Source: Microbacterium forte
GTDB taxonomy: Bacteria; Actinomycetota; Actinomycetes; Actinomycetales; Microbacteriaceae
Direction: 5' to 3'
Assembly (NCBI RefSeq): GCF_031885415.1
Contig: NZ_CP116871.1
Location: 2,976,001 to 3,040,000 of the forward strand
Length of the DNA: 64,000 nucleotides
Notes under the pieces: model-generated
The model's database searches: none
Told to the model about the DNA's origin: nothing
The model's input: only the letters and a program-made list of their open reading frames with translations
Position numbers and translations under genes: made by a program
Part shown: positions 1 to 8,649 of the stretch, piece after piece
Position numbering within the stretch: position 1 is the stretch's first letter
Layout of the letters: every line of letters starts with the position of its first letter

Positions 1-120
1 GGCGAGCAGCACGAACGCATCGTCACCGCGATCCTGGCCGGGCGGCCGGATGTCGCTGAAGCCGCGATGCGCGATCACCTCGCGGGCTCTGAAGCGCTGC
101 TGCGCGGCTTCCTGATCTGA
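1..120 (+). CDS. GntR/FadR-type transcriptional regulator, C-terminal fragment
   Basis: Only the last 39 codons are present; the gene enters from the left edge and stops at TGA 118-120. The visible peptide carries the pattern HERIV..AI..G....A..AM..HL, which is the end of the FCD ligand-binding domain of FadR-subfamily GntR regulators. In that family the N-terminal winged helix binds DNA and the FCD domain binds a small carboxylate. The DNA-binding half lies outside the window, so target and ligand cannot be inferred. The next gene is on the opposite strand and converges on it. Confidence 0.7.
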   Translation, partial: GEQHERIVTAILAGRPDVAEAAMRDHLAGSEALLRGFLI

Positions 121-170
121 ACCCGCGCAGCAGCGGCTGCACCTCACGGCACTGTCAGCTCACGGCGCTG

Positions 171-1559
171 TCAGCTCGTGGCTGCTTCGTCGGCGACGGC
201 GAGAGCCTCGTCGAGCACGGTCAGACCGCGCACCAGGTCTTCTTCGCTGATCACGAGCGGCGGGGCCACGTGCATGCGGTTGAAGTGCGTGAACGGCCAG
301 ACGCCGGCTTTCTTGGCGGCGGCGGCGAAGGCGGCGACCGGCGCAGCATCCGCTCCGCTGGCGTTGAACGGCACGAGTGGCTCGCGCGTCTCTTTGTCGC
401 GCACCAGTTCGACGGCCCAGAACAGGCCGCGGCCGCGCACCTCTCCGACGCTCGGGTGGGTGTCGACCCAGCGGCGCAGGGTCGGCTCGACGATGCGCTC
501 GCCGAGATCGCGCACGCGCTCGAGGATGCCGTCGCGACGGAACACCTCGAACGTCGCGACGCCCGCGGCACAGGCGAGCGGGTGGCCCGAGTAGGTGAGT
601 CCGCCGGCGAAGGGCGTGGTGTCGAAGGCGCGCGCGATGCGCTCGGAGATGACGACGCCGCCGAGCGGCACGTAGCCCGAGTTCACACCCTTGGCGAAGG
701 TGATCAGGTCGGGGCGGCCGTCGTACGCATCGATGCCGAACCACTCGCCGAGCCGTCCGAAGCCGACCATGACCTCATCGGCGATGTAGACGATGCCGTA
801 GCGATCGCACAGCTCGCGCACGCCCTGCAGGTACCCGGGCGGCGGCACGAGCACGCCGTTGGTGCCGACGACGGTCTCGATGATGATCGCGGCGATGGTC
901 TGCGGTCCCTCGAGCTGGATCGTCTGCTCGAGGTGGGCGAGTGCGCGCTCGGACTCCTGCTCCGGCGTCTCGGCGTGGAACGGCGAGCGATAGAGGTAGG
1001 GCCCGAAGAAGCGCACGGCGCCGGAGTCGGGAGTGCCGTTCGCCCACCGGCGAGGGTCGCCGGTCAGCGAGATCGCGGTCGACGTGGAGCCGTGATAGCT
1101 GCGGTACATCGAGAGGACCTTGTGGCGACCGGTCGACTGACGAGCCATGCGCACCGCGTACTCGTTGGCCTCGGCGCCGCCGTTCGTGAAGAACACCTTC
1201 TCGAAGCCCTCGGGTGCGACCTCGACGATGAGCCGGGCGAGCTCGCCCCGCACGTCGTTGGCCATCGCCGGCTGGATCGTCGAGAGACGCCCCGCCTGCT
1301 GCTGGATCGCCGCGACGAGGTCGGGATGCTGGTGCCCGAGGTTCAGGTTCACCAGCTGGCTCGAGAAGTCGAGGTAGACGTTGCCGGCGTAGTCCCAGAA
1401 CGTCGAGCCCTCACCCGCAGCGACGGGGAGCGGGTCGATCAGGCCCTGCGCGCTCCACGAGTGGAACACGTGGCCGCGGTCATCCGCGCGCACCTGCGCC
1501 TCGGCCTCGGGGTCAGGCAGCGGGTGGGATGCACCATGGCGGTCGGTGAAGTTCGTCAT
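171..1559 (-). CDS. Class III (omega) aminotransferase, probably beta-alanine or taurine:pyruvate type
   Basis: The 462-residue protein is a full-length PLP-dependent fold-type I class III aminotransferase. It shows the GGAEANE phosphate-binding loop near residues 127-133, the cofactor Asp of IADEVMVGFGRLG near 261, and the Schiff-base lysine at about 290 in ITFAKGVNSGY. It starts 33 nt after the stop of the malonate-semialdehyde dehydrogenase gene, so the two are probably co-transcribed. An omega-aminotransferase making malonate semialdehyde from beta-alanine, followed by MmsA, would give acetyl-CoA. The family also includes taurine:pyruvate and other omega-amine enzymes that sequence alone does not separate. 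The start ATG has only a weak purine-rich leader. Confidence 0.85.
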   Translation of the reverse strand: MTNFTDRHGASHPLPDPEAEAQVRADDRGHVFHSWSAQGLIDPLPVAAGEGSTFWDYAGNVYLDFSSQLVNLNLGHQHPDLVAAIQQQAGRLSTIQPAMANDVRGELARLIVEVAPEGFEKVFFTNGGAEANEYAVRMARQSTGRHKVLSMYRSYHGSTSTAISLTGDPRRWANGTPDSGAVRFFGPYLYRSPFHAETPEQESERALAHLEQTIQLEGPQTIAAIIIETVVGTNGVLVPPPGYLQGVRELCDRYGIVYIADEVMVGFGRLGEWFGIDAYDGRPDLITFAKGVNSGYVPLGGVVISERIARAFDTTPFAGGLTYSGHPLACAAGVATFEVFRRDGILERVRDLGERIVEPTLRRWVDTHPSVGEVRGRGLFWAVELVRDKETREPLVPFNASGADAAPVAAFAAAAKKAGVWPFTHFNRMHVAPPLVISEEDLVRGLTVLDEALAVADEAATS

Positions 1560-1592
1560 GTCTCGTGTCTCAGTTCTCTGTCTGCTCGGAGC

Positions 1593-3077
1593 TCAGTGGT
1601 TGCTCGGGAAGCCCAGGTCGATCTGCGAGGGCGTGTGGTCGGGCCAGCGGGTGGTGACCACCTTCGACCGAGTGTAGAAGTGCACCGACTCGGGGCCGTA
1701 GATGTGCGAGTCGCCGAACAGCGAGTCCTTCCAACCGCCGAACGAGTAGGCGCCGATCGGCACGGGGATCGGCACGTTCACGCCGACCATGCCGACCTCG
1801 ATGTCGAACTCGTACTGGCGGGCGGTGCCGCCGTCGCGCGTGAAGATCGCCGTACCGTTGCCGTAGGCGTTCGCGTTGACGAGCTCGACGGCCTCGGCGT
1901 AGGTCTCGACGCGAACCACCGAGAGCACCGGGCCGAAGATCTCGTCGTCGTACACCTTCATGCCGGGGGCGACCTGATCGATCAGGCTGACGCCGATGAA
2001 GAAGCCCTCCGAGTCGAACTCCTTCGTCGTGCCGTCGACCACGACGGTCGCTCCTTCTGCAGCGGCGCCCGTCACGTAGGAGGCGACGCGGTCGCGGTGC
2101 TCGCGGGTGATGAGCGGGCCCATCTCGCTCGCGGCATCCGTGCCGGCGCCGATCGTGAGGCCCTCGATGCGCGAGGCGATCGCGGCGACCAGGTCATCGG
2201 CGATGTCGCCGACCGCGACCAGCACCGAGACGGCCATGCAGCGTTCGCCGGCCGAGCCGTAGGCGGCCGAGACGGCGGCGTCGGCTGCGGCATCGATGTC
2301 GGCATCCGGCATGACGACCATGTGGTTCTTCGCGCCGCCCAGCGCCTGGACGCGCTTGCCCGCAGCCGAGGCGCGCTGGTAGATCGAGCGCGCGATCGGC
2401 GTCGAACCGACGAAGCTGATCGCGTTCACGCGTGGCGACTCGAGCAGCGCGTCGACCGCCTCCTTGTCGCCGTGCACGACATTGAGCACTCCATCCGGAA
2501 GACCCGCCTCCTGGAAGAGCTTGGCGAGCCAGACCGACGCGGACGGGTCCTTCTCGCTGGGCTTGAGCACGACCGTGTTGCCGCACGCGATCGCCGAGGC
2601 CACCATCCACAGCGGCACCATCACCGGGAAGTTGAACGGCGTGATCGCGGCGACGACGCCGACGGGCTGCTTGACCGAGTGCACGTCGACACCACGCGAG
2701 ACCTGTTCGCTGCGCTCGCCCTTGAGCAGGTGCACGAGTCCGGCGGCGAACTCGACGTTCTCGATGCCGCGCGAGACCTCGCCCGCGGCATCCGAGAGCA
2801 CCTTGCCGTGCTCCGACGTGACGATCGCGGCGAGCTCGGGCGTGCGCTCCTTGAGCAGCTGGCGCAGCCGGAAGAACACGTCGGCCCGCTTGATGAGGCT
2901 CGTCTCGCGCCACGCCGGAAGAGCGGATGCCGCGGCGGCGATCGCCCGGTCGACCTCTCCGGTCGCGGCGAAGGCGACCTGCTTCGAGACCTGTCCGGTG
3001 GCGGGATCGAAGACCTGACCCGTGCGCGCCGCCTCGGCGGTCTCTGCTCCATTGATGATGTGACGGACGATGTCCAC
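1593..3077 (-). CDS. mmsA: CoA-acylating methylmalonate/malonate-semialdehyde dehydrogenase
   Basis: This aldehyde dehydrogenase superfamily enzyme oxidises malonate or methylmalonate semialdehyde with NAD and CoA to acetyl- or propionyl-CoA. Seen in the 494-residue product: the ITPFNFPVMVPLWM segment near 145-158, the NAD-loop GSTPIAR near 224-230, and the catalytic Cys at about 280 in GSAGERCMAVS, the context typical of MmsA/IolA. I chose the GTG at 3077 because GAGGGAG precedes it at good spacing and the family usually begins close to the 'I.NG' segment. A longer frame reaches 3170 but would overlap the divergent promoter. It is probably transcribed with the downstream aminotransferase, and it diverges from the PucR regulator gene. 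Confidence 0.9.
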   Translation of the reverse strand: MDIVRHIINGAETAEAARTGQVFDPATGQVSKQVAFAATGEVDRAIAAAASALPAWRETSLIKRADVFFRLRQLLKERTPELAAIVTSEHGKVLSDAAGEVSRGIENVEFAAGLVHLLKGERSEQVSRGVDVHSVKQPVGVVAAITPFNFPVMVPLWMVASAIACGNTVVLKPSEKDPSASVWLAKLFQEAGLPDGVLNVVHGDKEAVDALLESPRVNAISFVGSTPIARSIYQRASAAGKRVQALGGAKNHMVVMPDADIDAAADAAVSAAYGSAGERCMAVSVLVAVGDIADDLVAAIASRIEGLTIGAGTDAASEMGPLITREHRDRVASYVTGAAAEGATVVVDGTTKEFDSEGFFIGVSLIDQVAPGMKVYDDEIFGPVLSVVRVETYAEAVELVNANAYGNGTAIFTRDGGTARQYEFDIEVGMVGVNVPIPVPIGAYSFGGWKDSLFGDSHIYGPESVHFYTRSKVVTTRWPDHTPSQIDLGFPSNH

Positions 3078-3172
3078 GGGGCTCCCTCGCAGTGCGTGAT
3101 CCGCATCGAACACTCTGACCGGGGTTCGATACGCTGGCTTCCTCCTATGATCACAGAGCACGGAGGGCAATC
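3078..3172. promoter_or_regulatory. Divergent mmsA / pucR promoter region
   Basis: This 95-bp gap separates two divergently transcribed genes. It holds the GAGGGAG ribosome site of mmsA (minus strand), a TATGAT box for the PucR gene at 3146-3151, and the GGAGGG site of that gene. I saw no convincing symmetrical operator. Confidence 0.5.
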
Positions 3173-4714
3173 TTGGCGTCAGAACGTAGCGACATCAGGG
3201 TTATCCGGACAGACCGTCCGGCGCACAGCGTGTACCTCACGGTCGCCGACGTGCTGGCCGACCCCGCCGTGCAGGCGGGCGAGCCTGACGTGCTCGTCGG
3301 GGGTGCGGCGTTGGATGCTGCGGTGCGGTGGGTGCACGTCTCCGACAGCGTCGGCGTCGCGCGTCTGCTCGACGGAGGAGAGCTGCTTCTGACGACGGGT
3401 GCAGGGTGGCCGTTCGACGACGGAGAGCTGCGCGCCTTCGCATCGAGGCTGCATCGAGCGGGCATCGCCGGAATCGTCTTCGAGCTCGGGACAGCCCGCG
3501 ATGCCGTGCCGCAGCCGGTCGTGGATGTCTGCGCGACGGTGGGCCTCGCGCTCGTCGCCCTCACCCGCGAGGTGAAGTTCGTCGCCGTGACCGAGGCCGT
3601 GCACCACGCCCTGATCGCCGCGCAGACGCAGGCCCTGCACGAGCGGCAGCATCTGCACGAGCTCTTCACCGCGCTGAGCCTGCAGGGGGCGCCGGCCGAC
3701 GTCGTGGTGGCCGAGACCGCCCGCGCCCTCGGCGCCCCGGTTGTGCTCGAGAACCTGGCACGCGAGGTGATCGCGGCCGAAGGGCTGGGGATGCCGATCG
3801 CCGAGGTGCTCGACGGTCGAGGGGGTGCCGAGCAGGTGCCCGTGCAGGCGAGAGGAGTGCGCTGGGGCACGCTTCTCGCGCTGCCCGGCCCGGCACACCC
3901 CGCCGGCCGCGTCACCGTGCTCGAACAGGGTGCGACGGCGCTTGCGTTCGGCTGCATCGCCGACGGCGGTGACGCGGAATGGTCGCTGCTGGCGCAGCGC
4001 GCCGTCATCGATGACCTCCTCGGTGCGCGGTTCGCCAGGGCGGACGACATCGATGCTCGGCTGCGCGCAGGGGGCTTCGCGCTCGCCGAACGCCAGTGTC
4101 ACGGGATCGTCGCCCGCGGCTCGGCGTCCATCAGCGAGCTCGCCTATCGGGCGCGGCAGGCAGGCTTCGCGGTCGTGGCCGCCCGCGTCGACGACGACGA
4201 TGTCGCGCTGCTCTCGCTGCCGGCATCCGCGGTGCTGTCCGACGAGGTGCTGCTGCGCATCGCCGGCCCCGACCGCGCCGTCTTCGTGGGGCCGGTCTCC
4301 GACGACGTGCTCGGTCTGCTCGGCTCTCTGCGCGCCGCGCGCGACCTCGCCGACAGCGACAGGGCTGAGGCCGGGGCGAGGGTGCGCCGCGTCGATGACC
4401 GACCGCTCGAGCGGCTCGTCGCCACTCTGCGTGACGACCACCGACTGCACGAGCACAGCGAGCGGATGCTGGCGCCGCTGATCCGTCACGATCAGGAGCG
4501 GAGAGGCGATCTGCTCGACGTGCTCGCCGCTCTCGTGGCGCACCCGGGAAACCGCTCGGCGGCCGCGGCGGCGAGCCACCTGTCGCGATCGGTGTTCTAT
4601 CAGCGGATCACGCTGATCGGCGACCTGCTGGGCGCCGACCTCGACGACGGCGAGACGATCGCGGCGCTCCACCTCGCACTTCTCGCGAGGCGGCGCACCG
4701 CGGCATTGGTCTGA
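3173..4714 (+). CDS. PucR-family transcriptional regulator
   Basis: The 513-residue protein begins with a PucR N-terminal domain (about 12-135, including VYLTVADVLADP and GELLLTTG) and ends with a PucR C-terminal helix-turn-helix of the HTH_30 type, with HLSRSVFYQRI in the last 60 residues. The family responds to purine catabolites, amino acids or GABA and often controls adjacent amine-degrading genes. It diverges from mmsA and the aminotransferase, so it is the likely local regulator. The start is a TTG at 3173 with GGAGGG about 7 nt upstream; a TATGAT -10-like box lies at 3146-3151. The inducer is unknown; beta-alanine or a related omega-amino acid is an inference from context. Confidence 0.85.
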   Translation: MASERSDIRVIRTDRPAHSVYLTVADVLADPAVQAGEPDVLVGGAALDAAVRWVHVSDSVGVARLLDGGELLLTTGAGWPFDDGELRAFASRLHRAGIAGIVFELGTARDAVPQPVVDVCATVGLALVALTREVKFVAVTEAVHHALIAAQTQALHERQHLHELFTALSLQGAPADVVVAETARALGAPVVLENLAREVIAAEGLGMPIAEVLDGRGGAEQVPVQARGVRWGTLLALPGPAHPAGRVTVLEQGATALAFGCIADGGDAEWSLLAQRAVIDDLLGARFARADDIDARLRAGGFALAERQCHGIVARGSASISELAYRARQAGFAVVAARVDDDDVALLSLPASAVLSDEVLLRIAGPDRAVFVGPVSDDVLGLLGSLRAARDLADSDRAEAGARVRRVDDRPLERLVATLRDDHRLHEHSERMLAPLIRHDQERRGDLLDVLAALVAHPGNRSAAAAASHLSRSVFYQRITLIGDLLGADLDDGETIAALHLALLARRRTAALV

Positions 4715-4742
4715 GCCGTCTCCGGAGCCCCTGCAGCGAGCG

Positions 4743-6137
4743 TCAGAGAACCGACTGCGCGTCGGTGAGCACGCTCCGCAGGATCTGCTCGATCTCACGG
4801 AACTCCGCCGGTCCGACCGTGAGCGGCGGCGCGAGCTGGATCACGGGGTCGCCGCGGTCATCGGCGCGGCAGTAGAGCCCGGCCTCGAACAGCGCGGGGG
4901 ACAGGAAGCCGCGCAGCAGCCGCTCGGACTCGTCGTCGTCGAACGTCTCGCGCGTCGCCTTGTCCTTCACGAGCTCGATGCCGAAGAAGTAGCCGTCGCC
5001 GCGCACGTCGCCGACGATGGGCAGGTCGAGGAGCTTCTCGAGCTCGGCGCGGAACAGGGGCGAGTTCTCGCGCACCCGCTGGTTGAGCCCCTCCTCGTCG
5101 AAGATCGCGAGGTTCTCGAGCGCCACGGCTGCCGAGACGGGGTGACCGCCGAACGTGTAGCCGTGCGGGAACGACACGTCGCCCTTCGAGAACGGCTCGT
5201 AGATCCGGTCGCTCACGATGGTGGCGCCGATCGGCGAGTAGCCGCTCGTCATGCCCTTGGCGCAGGTGATCATGTCGGGCACGTAGCCGAGGCCGGTGCA
5301 GGCGAAGGTGTGTCCGAGGCGGCCGAACGCGCAGATGACCTCATCCGAGACGAGCAGCACGTCGTGGCGGTCGCAGATCTCGCGCACCCTGGCGAAGTAG
5401 CCGGGAGGGGGCGGGAAGCATCCGCCCGAGTTCTGCACCGGCTCGAGGAAGACGGCGGCGACGGTGTCTGCCCCCTCGAACAGGATCATCTCCTCGATGC
5501 GGTCGGCGGCCCAGCGTCCGAAGGCCTCGAGGTCGTCGCTCGGGCCGCCCATCTCGGCCGCTCGGTAGAAGTTGGTGTTCGGCACCCGGAAGCCACCGGG
5601 CGTGACGGGTTCGAACATCGACTTCATCGCGGGGATGCCGGTGATCGCGAGGGCGCCCTGCGGGGTGCCGTGGTAGGCGACCGAGCGCGAGATGACCTTG
5701 TGCTTGGTGGGCTTGCCCATCAGCTTCCAGTAGTGCTTCGCGAGCTTGAACGCGGTCTCGACCGCCTCGCCGCCTCCTGTCGAGAAGAACACGCGGTTGA
5801 GATCGCCGGGTGCCTCATCGGCCAGGCGATCGGCGAGCTCGATGGCCGCCGGGTGCGCATACGACCACAGCGGGAAGAACGACAGTTCGGATGCCTGCTT
5901 CGCCGCGGCCTCGGCGAGGCGGCGGCGTCCATGCCCGGCGTTGACGACGAAGAGACCCGAGAGGCCGTCGAAGTAGTCCTTGCCCTTCGAGTCCCAGATG
6001 CGGTGGCCGTCGCCCTTGACGATGATCGGCACGCCGCTCTTGTCCATGGTCGACTGCCGTGTGAAGTGCATCCACAGGTGGTCTTTGGCCATGGCCTGGA
6101 GTTCGGCCTCGGACGGAGTCGTGCGTTGCGTGCTCAT
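4743..6137 (-). CDS. Class III aminotransferase (putrescine/GABA or other omega-amine:pyruvate type)
   Basis: A 464-residue PLP enzyme of the aspartate aminotransferase superfamily, class III. It shows GGGEAVE near 121-127, the cofactor Asp near 265 in LVSDEVICAFGRLG, and the PLP lysine near 294 in TCAKGMTSGY. It overlaps the upstream Lrp-type gene by 4 bp (ATGA), so the two form an operon on the minus strand. Lrp-linked enzymes of this type act on omega-amines such as putrescine, GABA or beta-alanine with pyruvate as amino acceptor; the exact donor is not determined by motif. It is clearly distinct from the aminotransferase at 171-1559 and should not be treated as a recent duplicate. Confidence 0.85.
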   Translation of the reverse strand: MSTQRTTPSEAELQAMAKDHLWMHFTRQSTMDKSGVPIIVKGDGHRIWDSKGKDYFDGLSGLFVVNAGHGRRRLAEAAAKQASELSFFPLWSYAHPAAIELADRLADEAPGDLNRVFFSTGGGEAVETAFKLAKHYWKLMGKPTKHKVISRSVAYHGTPQGALAITGIPAMKSMFEPVTPGGFRVPNTNFYRAAEMGGPSDDLEAFGRWAADRIEEMILFEGADTVAAVFLEPVQNSGGCFPPPPGYFARVREICDRHDVLLVSDEVICAFGRLGHTFACTGLGYVPDMITCAKGMTSGYSPIGATIVSDRIYEPFSKGDVSFPHGYTFGGHPVSAAVALENLAIFDEEGLNQRVRENSPLFRAELEKLLDLPIVGDVRGDGYFFGIELVKDKATRETFDDDESERLLRGFLSPALFEAGLYCRADDRGDPVIQLAPPLTVGPAEFREIEQILRSVLTDAQSVL

Positions 6138-6601
6138 CTGGTCCCCCAGTTGTAGAGCTGCTTCTGCAGCTTGGCGTAGATGAAGGTCTCGGTCGACAGC
6201 ACCCCGTCGATCGGGCGGATGTGGTCGTTGATCAGCGCAAGGAGGTCTTCGTCGTCCTCGCAGACGACCTCGGCGAGGATGTCGAAGGATCCGACCGTGA
6301 TCACCACGTAGTCGATCGCGGCGATCTCGGCGATGGCCTCTGCGACGACGCGAGTGTCGCCCGAGACGCGGATGCCGATCATCGCCTGTCGAGGGAAGCC
6401 CAGCTGCATCGGATCGGTCACGGCGACGATCTGCATCACGCCGGACTCGGTGAGACGCTGCACCCGCTGGCGCACGGCGGCCTCGCTCAGGCCGACCTCA
6501 CGCCCGATGTCGGAGTACGAGCGCCGGCCGTCCTCCTGCAGCAGCTCGATGATCGTCTTGGCCACACCGTCCAGTGGCGGATGCTTCTTCGAGGACATCA
6601 T
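6134..6601 (-). CDS. Lrp/AsnC family transcriptional regulator
   Basis: The 155-residue protein has an N-terminal HTH (LLQEDGRRSYSDIGREVGLS, then EAAVRQRVQRL) and a C-terminal RAM ligand/oligomerisation domain (MIGIRVSGD, ITVGSFDILAEV). Two adjacent ATGs (6601 and 6598) could start it; GAGGAT lies about 8 nt before. It overlaps the aminotransferase start by 4 bp, so it probably regulates its own operon. It is strikingly similar throughout to the Lrp gene at 41261-41728, including an identical YNWGTR C-terminus, which suggests a shared class of effector and operator. Confidence 0.9.
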   Translation of the reverse strand: MMSSKKHPPLDGVAKTIIELLQEDGRRSYSDIGREVGLSEAAVRQRVQRLTESGVMQIVAVTDPMQLGFPRQAMIGIRVSGDTRVVAEAIAEIAAIDYVVITVGSFDILAEVVCEDDEDLLALINDHIRPIDGVLSTETFIYAKLQKQLYNWGTR

Positions 6602-6689
6602 GATGCGATCCTCGCACCGCAGCGGGCTGTCTTCAACCGATTCCGCAGAATCGGCGGAGCTGCAGCGGGTAAACCGCAGAATATCGCGG
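6602..6689 (-). promoter_or_regulatory. Promoter and possible operator of the Lrp-aminotransferase operon
   Basis: The gap before the Lrp gene has two copies of CCGCAGAAT (6643-6651 and 6674-6682) exactly 31 bp apart, about three helical turns. The first sits in a 7-bp inverted repeat (CCGATTC 6637-6643, GAATCGG 6648-6654). The second lies within a 5-bp inverted repeat (ACCGC/GCGGT). Phased sites are usual for Lrp-family octamers, so these are candidate autoregulatory sites. No experiment supports this. Confidence 0.4.
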
Positions 6690-7850
6690 TCAGGACTCGA
6701 GCGGGCCCAGCCAGGCGCTCGCCGCGGTGGAATGCGCAGACTCGGGGTCGGAGGGGTGGAATGCCCCCGCCAGGACGTCACGATAGAGCCGCGACAGCTC
6801 GTTCGACGAGAAGTACGAGCCGCCGCCGGCGACCAGCATCGCCTGGTCGACGACGTGCTTCGACATCGTGATCGCCCGGTGCTTGACCCCCGAGAGCAGC
6901 GTGAACCACCGGGCGCCGTTGTCGACCTTCTCGTCGACATCGCGCGCGAGGACGGCGATCTGCGGCGGAAGGGCGTCGTACGCGAGGCCCATGTCGGCGA
7001 TGCGCCAGCGGATGTCGGGATCCTGGCTGTACGCGGCACCTGTCTTCTTCGAGCGGCGCTTCTGCGCGGTGAGCACGGCCAGGTCGAGCGCACGGCGCGC
7101 GATGCCCGTGTAGACCGAGGCGAGGAGGATCTCGAAGACCGAGAAGATCCCGAAGACGATCGGGTCGGGGTTCGGACCCGGATCGATGCGGCGCACCACG
7201 TGCGCCGCATCCGCCGCGGCTCCGTCGAGTCGGGTCGTGCGGCTCTGTGTGCCCCGCATGCCGAGAGTGTCCCAGTCGTCGCCCGTCACGACCGCATCGG
7301 TGCGGTCGACGAATGCGAAGACGAGCTTCGGGGCGTCGGCGCTCGTCGTGTCGAGTCCGTGCAGCCCGAGCTTCGTCCACACGGGCGCGAGCGAGGTGAA
7401 GATCTTGGTGCCGGTGAACGCGTAGCCGCCGTCGGCGGTGGGTGCGGCCTCGGTGTCGCTGCCGAACAGCACCAGGTCGTTGCCGCCCTCGCTGATGCCG
7501 AAGGCGAAGACCTCGCCGGCGACCGCGCCGTTCTGCACGAACTCGAGGCCGGGCACGCCGCGGTCGGAGAAGACCTTGGCGACCCCGGTCCAGACGAGGT
7601 GCATGTTGATCGCGAGCGCCGTGGCCGGGGCGGCGGTCGCGAGGCGCTGCTGGAGGATCGCGGCCTCGGCGAGTCCGAGACCCGCGCCTCCACGGTCGGC
7701 GGGCACGAGGATCGACAGGTAGCCGGCGTCGCGCAGCTCGGCGAGGTCCTGTTCGGGGAACGTGTTCTCGCGGTCGTGGATGGGAGCCCGCTCGCGGATG
7801 CGCTCGAGCAGGTCGTCGGGAAGATACGCGGTCGGGTCGAACGTGCTCAC
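6690..7850 (-). CDS. Acyl-CoA dehydrogenase family flavoprotein
   Basis: A 386-residue acyl-CoA dehydrogenase-fold protein. The N-terminal helical domain (LAELRDAGYLSILVPADRGG), the central beta domain (GYAFTGTKIFTSLAP, WDTLGMRGTQS) and the C-terminal helical domain are all present. These motifs match the broad family that includes acyl-CoA dehydrogenases and the related FMN-dependent monooxygenases of sulfur and aromatic metabolism. I cannot place it in a subfamily or name a substrate. It overlaps the upstream alpha/beta hydrolase by 4 bp, so both are made from one transcript. The catalytic glutamate was not confidently located. Confidence 0.8.
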   Translation of the reverse strand: MSTFDPTAYLPDDLLERIRERAPIHDRENTFPEQDLAELRDAGYLSILVPADRGGAGLGLAEAAILQQRLATAAPATALAINMHLVWTGVAKVFSDRGVPGLEFVQNGAVAGEVFAFGISEGGNDLVLFGSDTEAAPTADGGYAFTGTKIFTSLAPVWTKLGLHGLDTTSADAPKLVFAFVDRTDAVVTGDDWDTLGMRGTQSRTTRLDGAAADAAHVVRRIDPGPNPDPIVFGIFSVFEILLASVYTGIARRALDLAVLTAQKRRSKKTGAAYSQDPDIRWRIADMGLAYDALPPQIAVLARDVDEKVDNGARWFTLLSGVKHRAITMSKHVVDQAMLVAGGGSYFSSNELSRLYRDVLAGAFHPSDPESAHSTAASAWLGPLES

Positions 7851-8605
7851 GCGAGGGCCTCTCTCAGCTGTCGGACGGTCTCTTCGGGCTTGTCGCGGTG
7901 CAGCGAATGCCCGGATCCCTCGACGACCGACATCGTGACGAGAGGGTTCGAGGCGAGCACGGAGGCTGCGACATCGCCGGTGAAGATGCTGTAGACCGCC
8001 GGATCAGAGGCGATCACATGGGTGGGGACGGTCAACCGCGCGGCATCCGCCGTGACATCCCACGGGGTGTTCTGCGCACTCGTCTGCTCGACCGCCCACG
8101 CACTCGCTCGGTGCACGGCATCGACCTTGAGCTCCCAGTCCTGCGGATGCCAGTGCGGATGCTCCTGCTGCACCAGCTCCACCCTGTTGTCGGCGAAGGC
8201 ACGCTCCTGGCTGCGACGCACGATCGCGGCATCGCGGCCGTCGACGAGGATCGCCGGGTCGAGCAGCACCAGGCGGCGGGTCCACTCCGGAGCGGATGCT
8301 GCGGCCGCCGTGCCGGCGGCGCCGCCGAGAGAGTGGCCGACCACGGCATCCCACGCTCCACCGCCGTCGGGCTCGGTCGCGACGAGATCTGCCGCGTAGG
8401 CGGCGACCGAGTAGTCGAGGGCCCTCGGGGCGTCGCCGTGACCGCGCAGGTCGACGGCGGTCGCATGCCATCCGGCGTCGGCGAGGGCGGTGCCCACCCG
8501 CCACATGAGAGCAGCGGAGGAGCCGAGGCCGTGCACGAGGAGCACTCGGCGATCGGCGGCCGGATCACCCCAGGAGATGCGGGGCAGCGTGAGCGGTGCG
8601 GGCAT
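7847..8605 (-). CDS. Alpha/beta hydrolase
   Basis: A 252-residue alpha/beta-hydrolase-fold protein. It shows the oxyanion segment VLLVHGLGSSAALMW near the N-terminus, the nucleophile elbow GHSLGG near residue 90, and a C-terminal GSGHSLHRDKP that supplies the catalytic His. The substrate is unknown. It is the first gene of a two-gene operon with the acyl-CoA dehydrogenase homologue, which suggests ester or thioester processing. The ATG lies 6 nt after a TAGGCT box (8612-8617 on this strand) with no Shine-Dalgarno, so its mRNA is probably leaderless. Confidence 0.85.
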   Translation of the reverse strand: MPAPLTLPRISWGDPAADRRVLLVHGLGSSAALMWRVGTALADAGWHATAVDLRGHGDAPRALDYSVAAYAADLVATEPDGGGAWDAVVGHSLGGAAGTAAAASAPEWTRRLVLLDPAILVDGRDAAIVRRSQERAFADNRVELVQQEHPHWHPQDWELKVDAVHRASAWAVEQTSAQNTPWDVTADAARLTVPTHVIASDPAVYSIFTGDVAASVLASNPLVTMSVVEGSGHSLHRDKPEETVRQLREALA

Positions 8606-8611
8606 GCAGCA

Positions 8612-8617
8612 AGCCTA
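8612..8617 (-). promoter_or_regulatory. Leaderless -10 box TAGGCT for the alpha/beta hydrolase gene
   Basis: TAGGCT on the minus strand is followed by 6 nt and then the ATG at 8605. This is the spacing of actinobacterial promoters whose transcripts start at the start codon. The -35 is not obvious. Confidence 0.5.
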
Positions 8618-8649
8618 CGACCGGGTCGTAGGGGGGAGGCGTGCGGAGT

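Noticed and set aside
144..175. Short direct repeat (TCACGGC.CTGTCAGC twice) as an attachment site
   Set aside because: It is only about 16 bp, lies between convergent genes and has no integrase or tRNA nearby.
270..3392. A 1040-codon plus-strand frame opposite the aminotransferase and mmsA genes
   Set aside because: It is antisense to two genes with clear catalytic motifs, its composition (Arg, Asp, Val-rich) is typical of high-GC shadow frames, and it has no recognisable domain.
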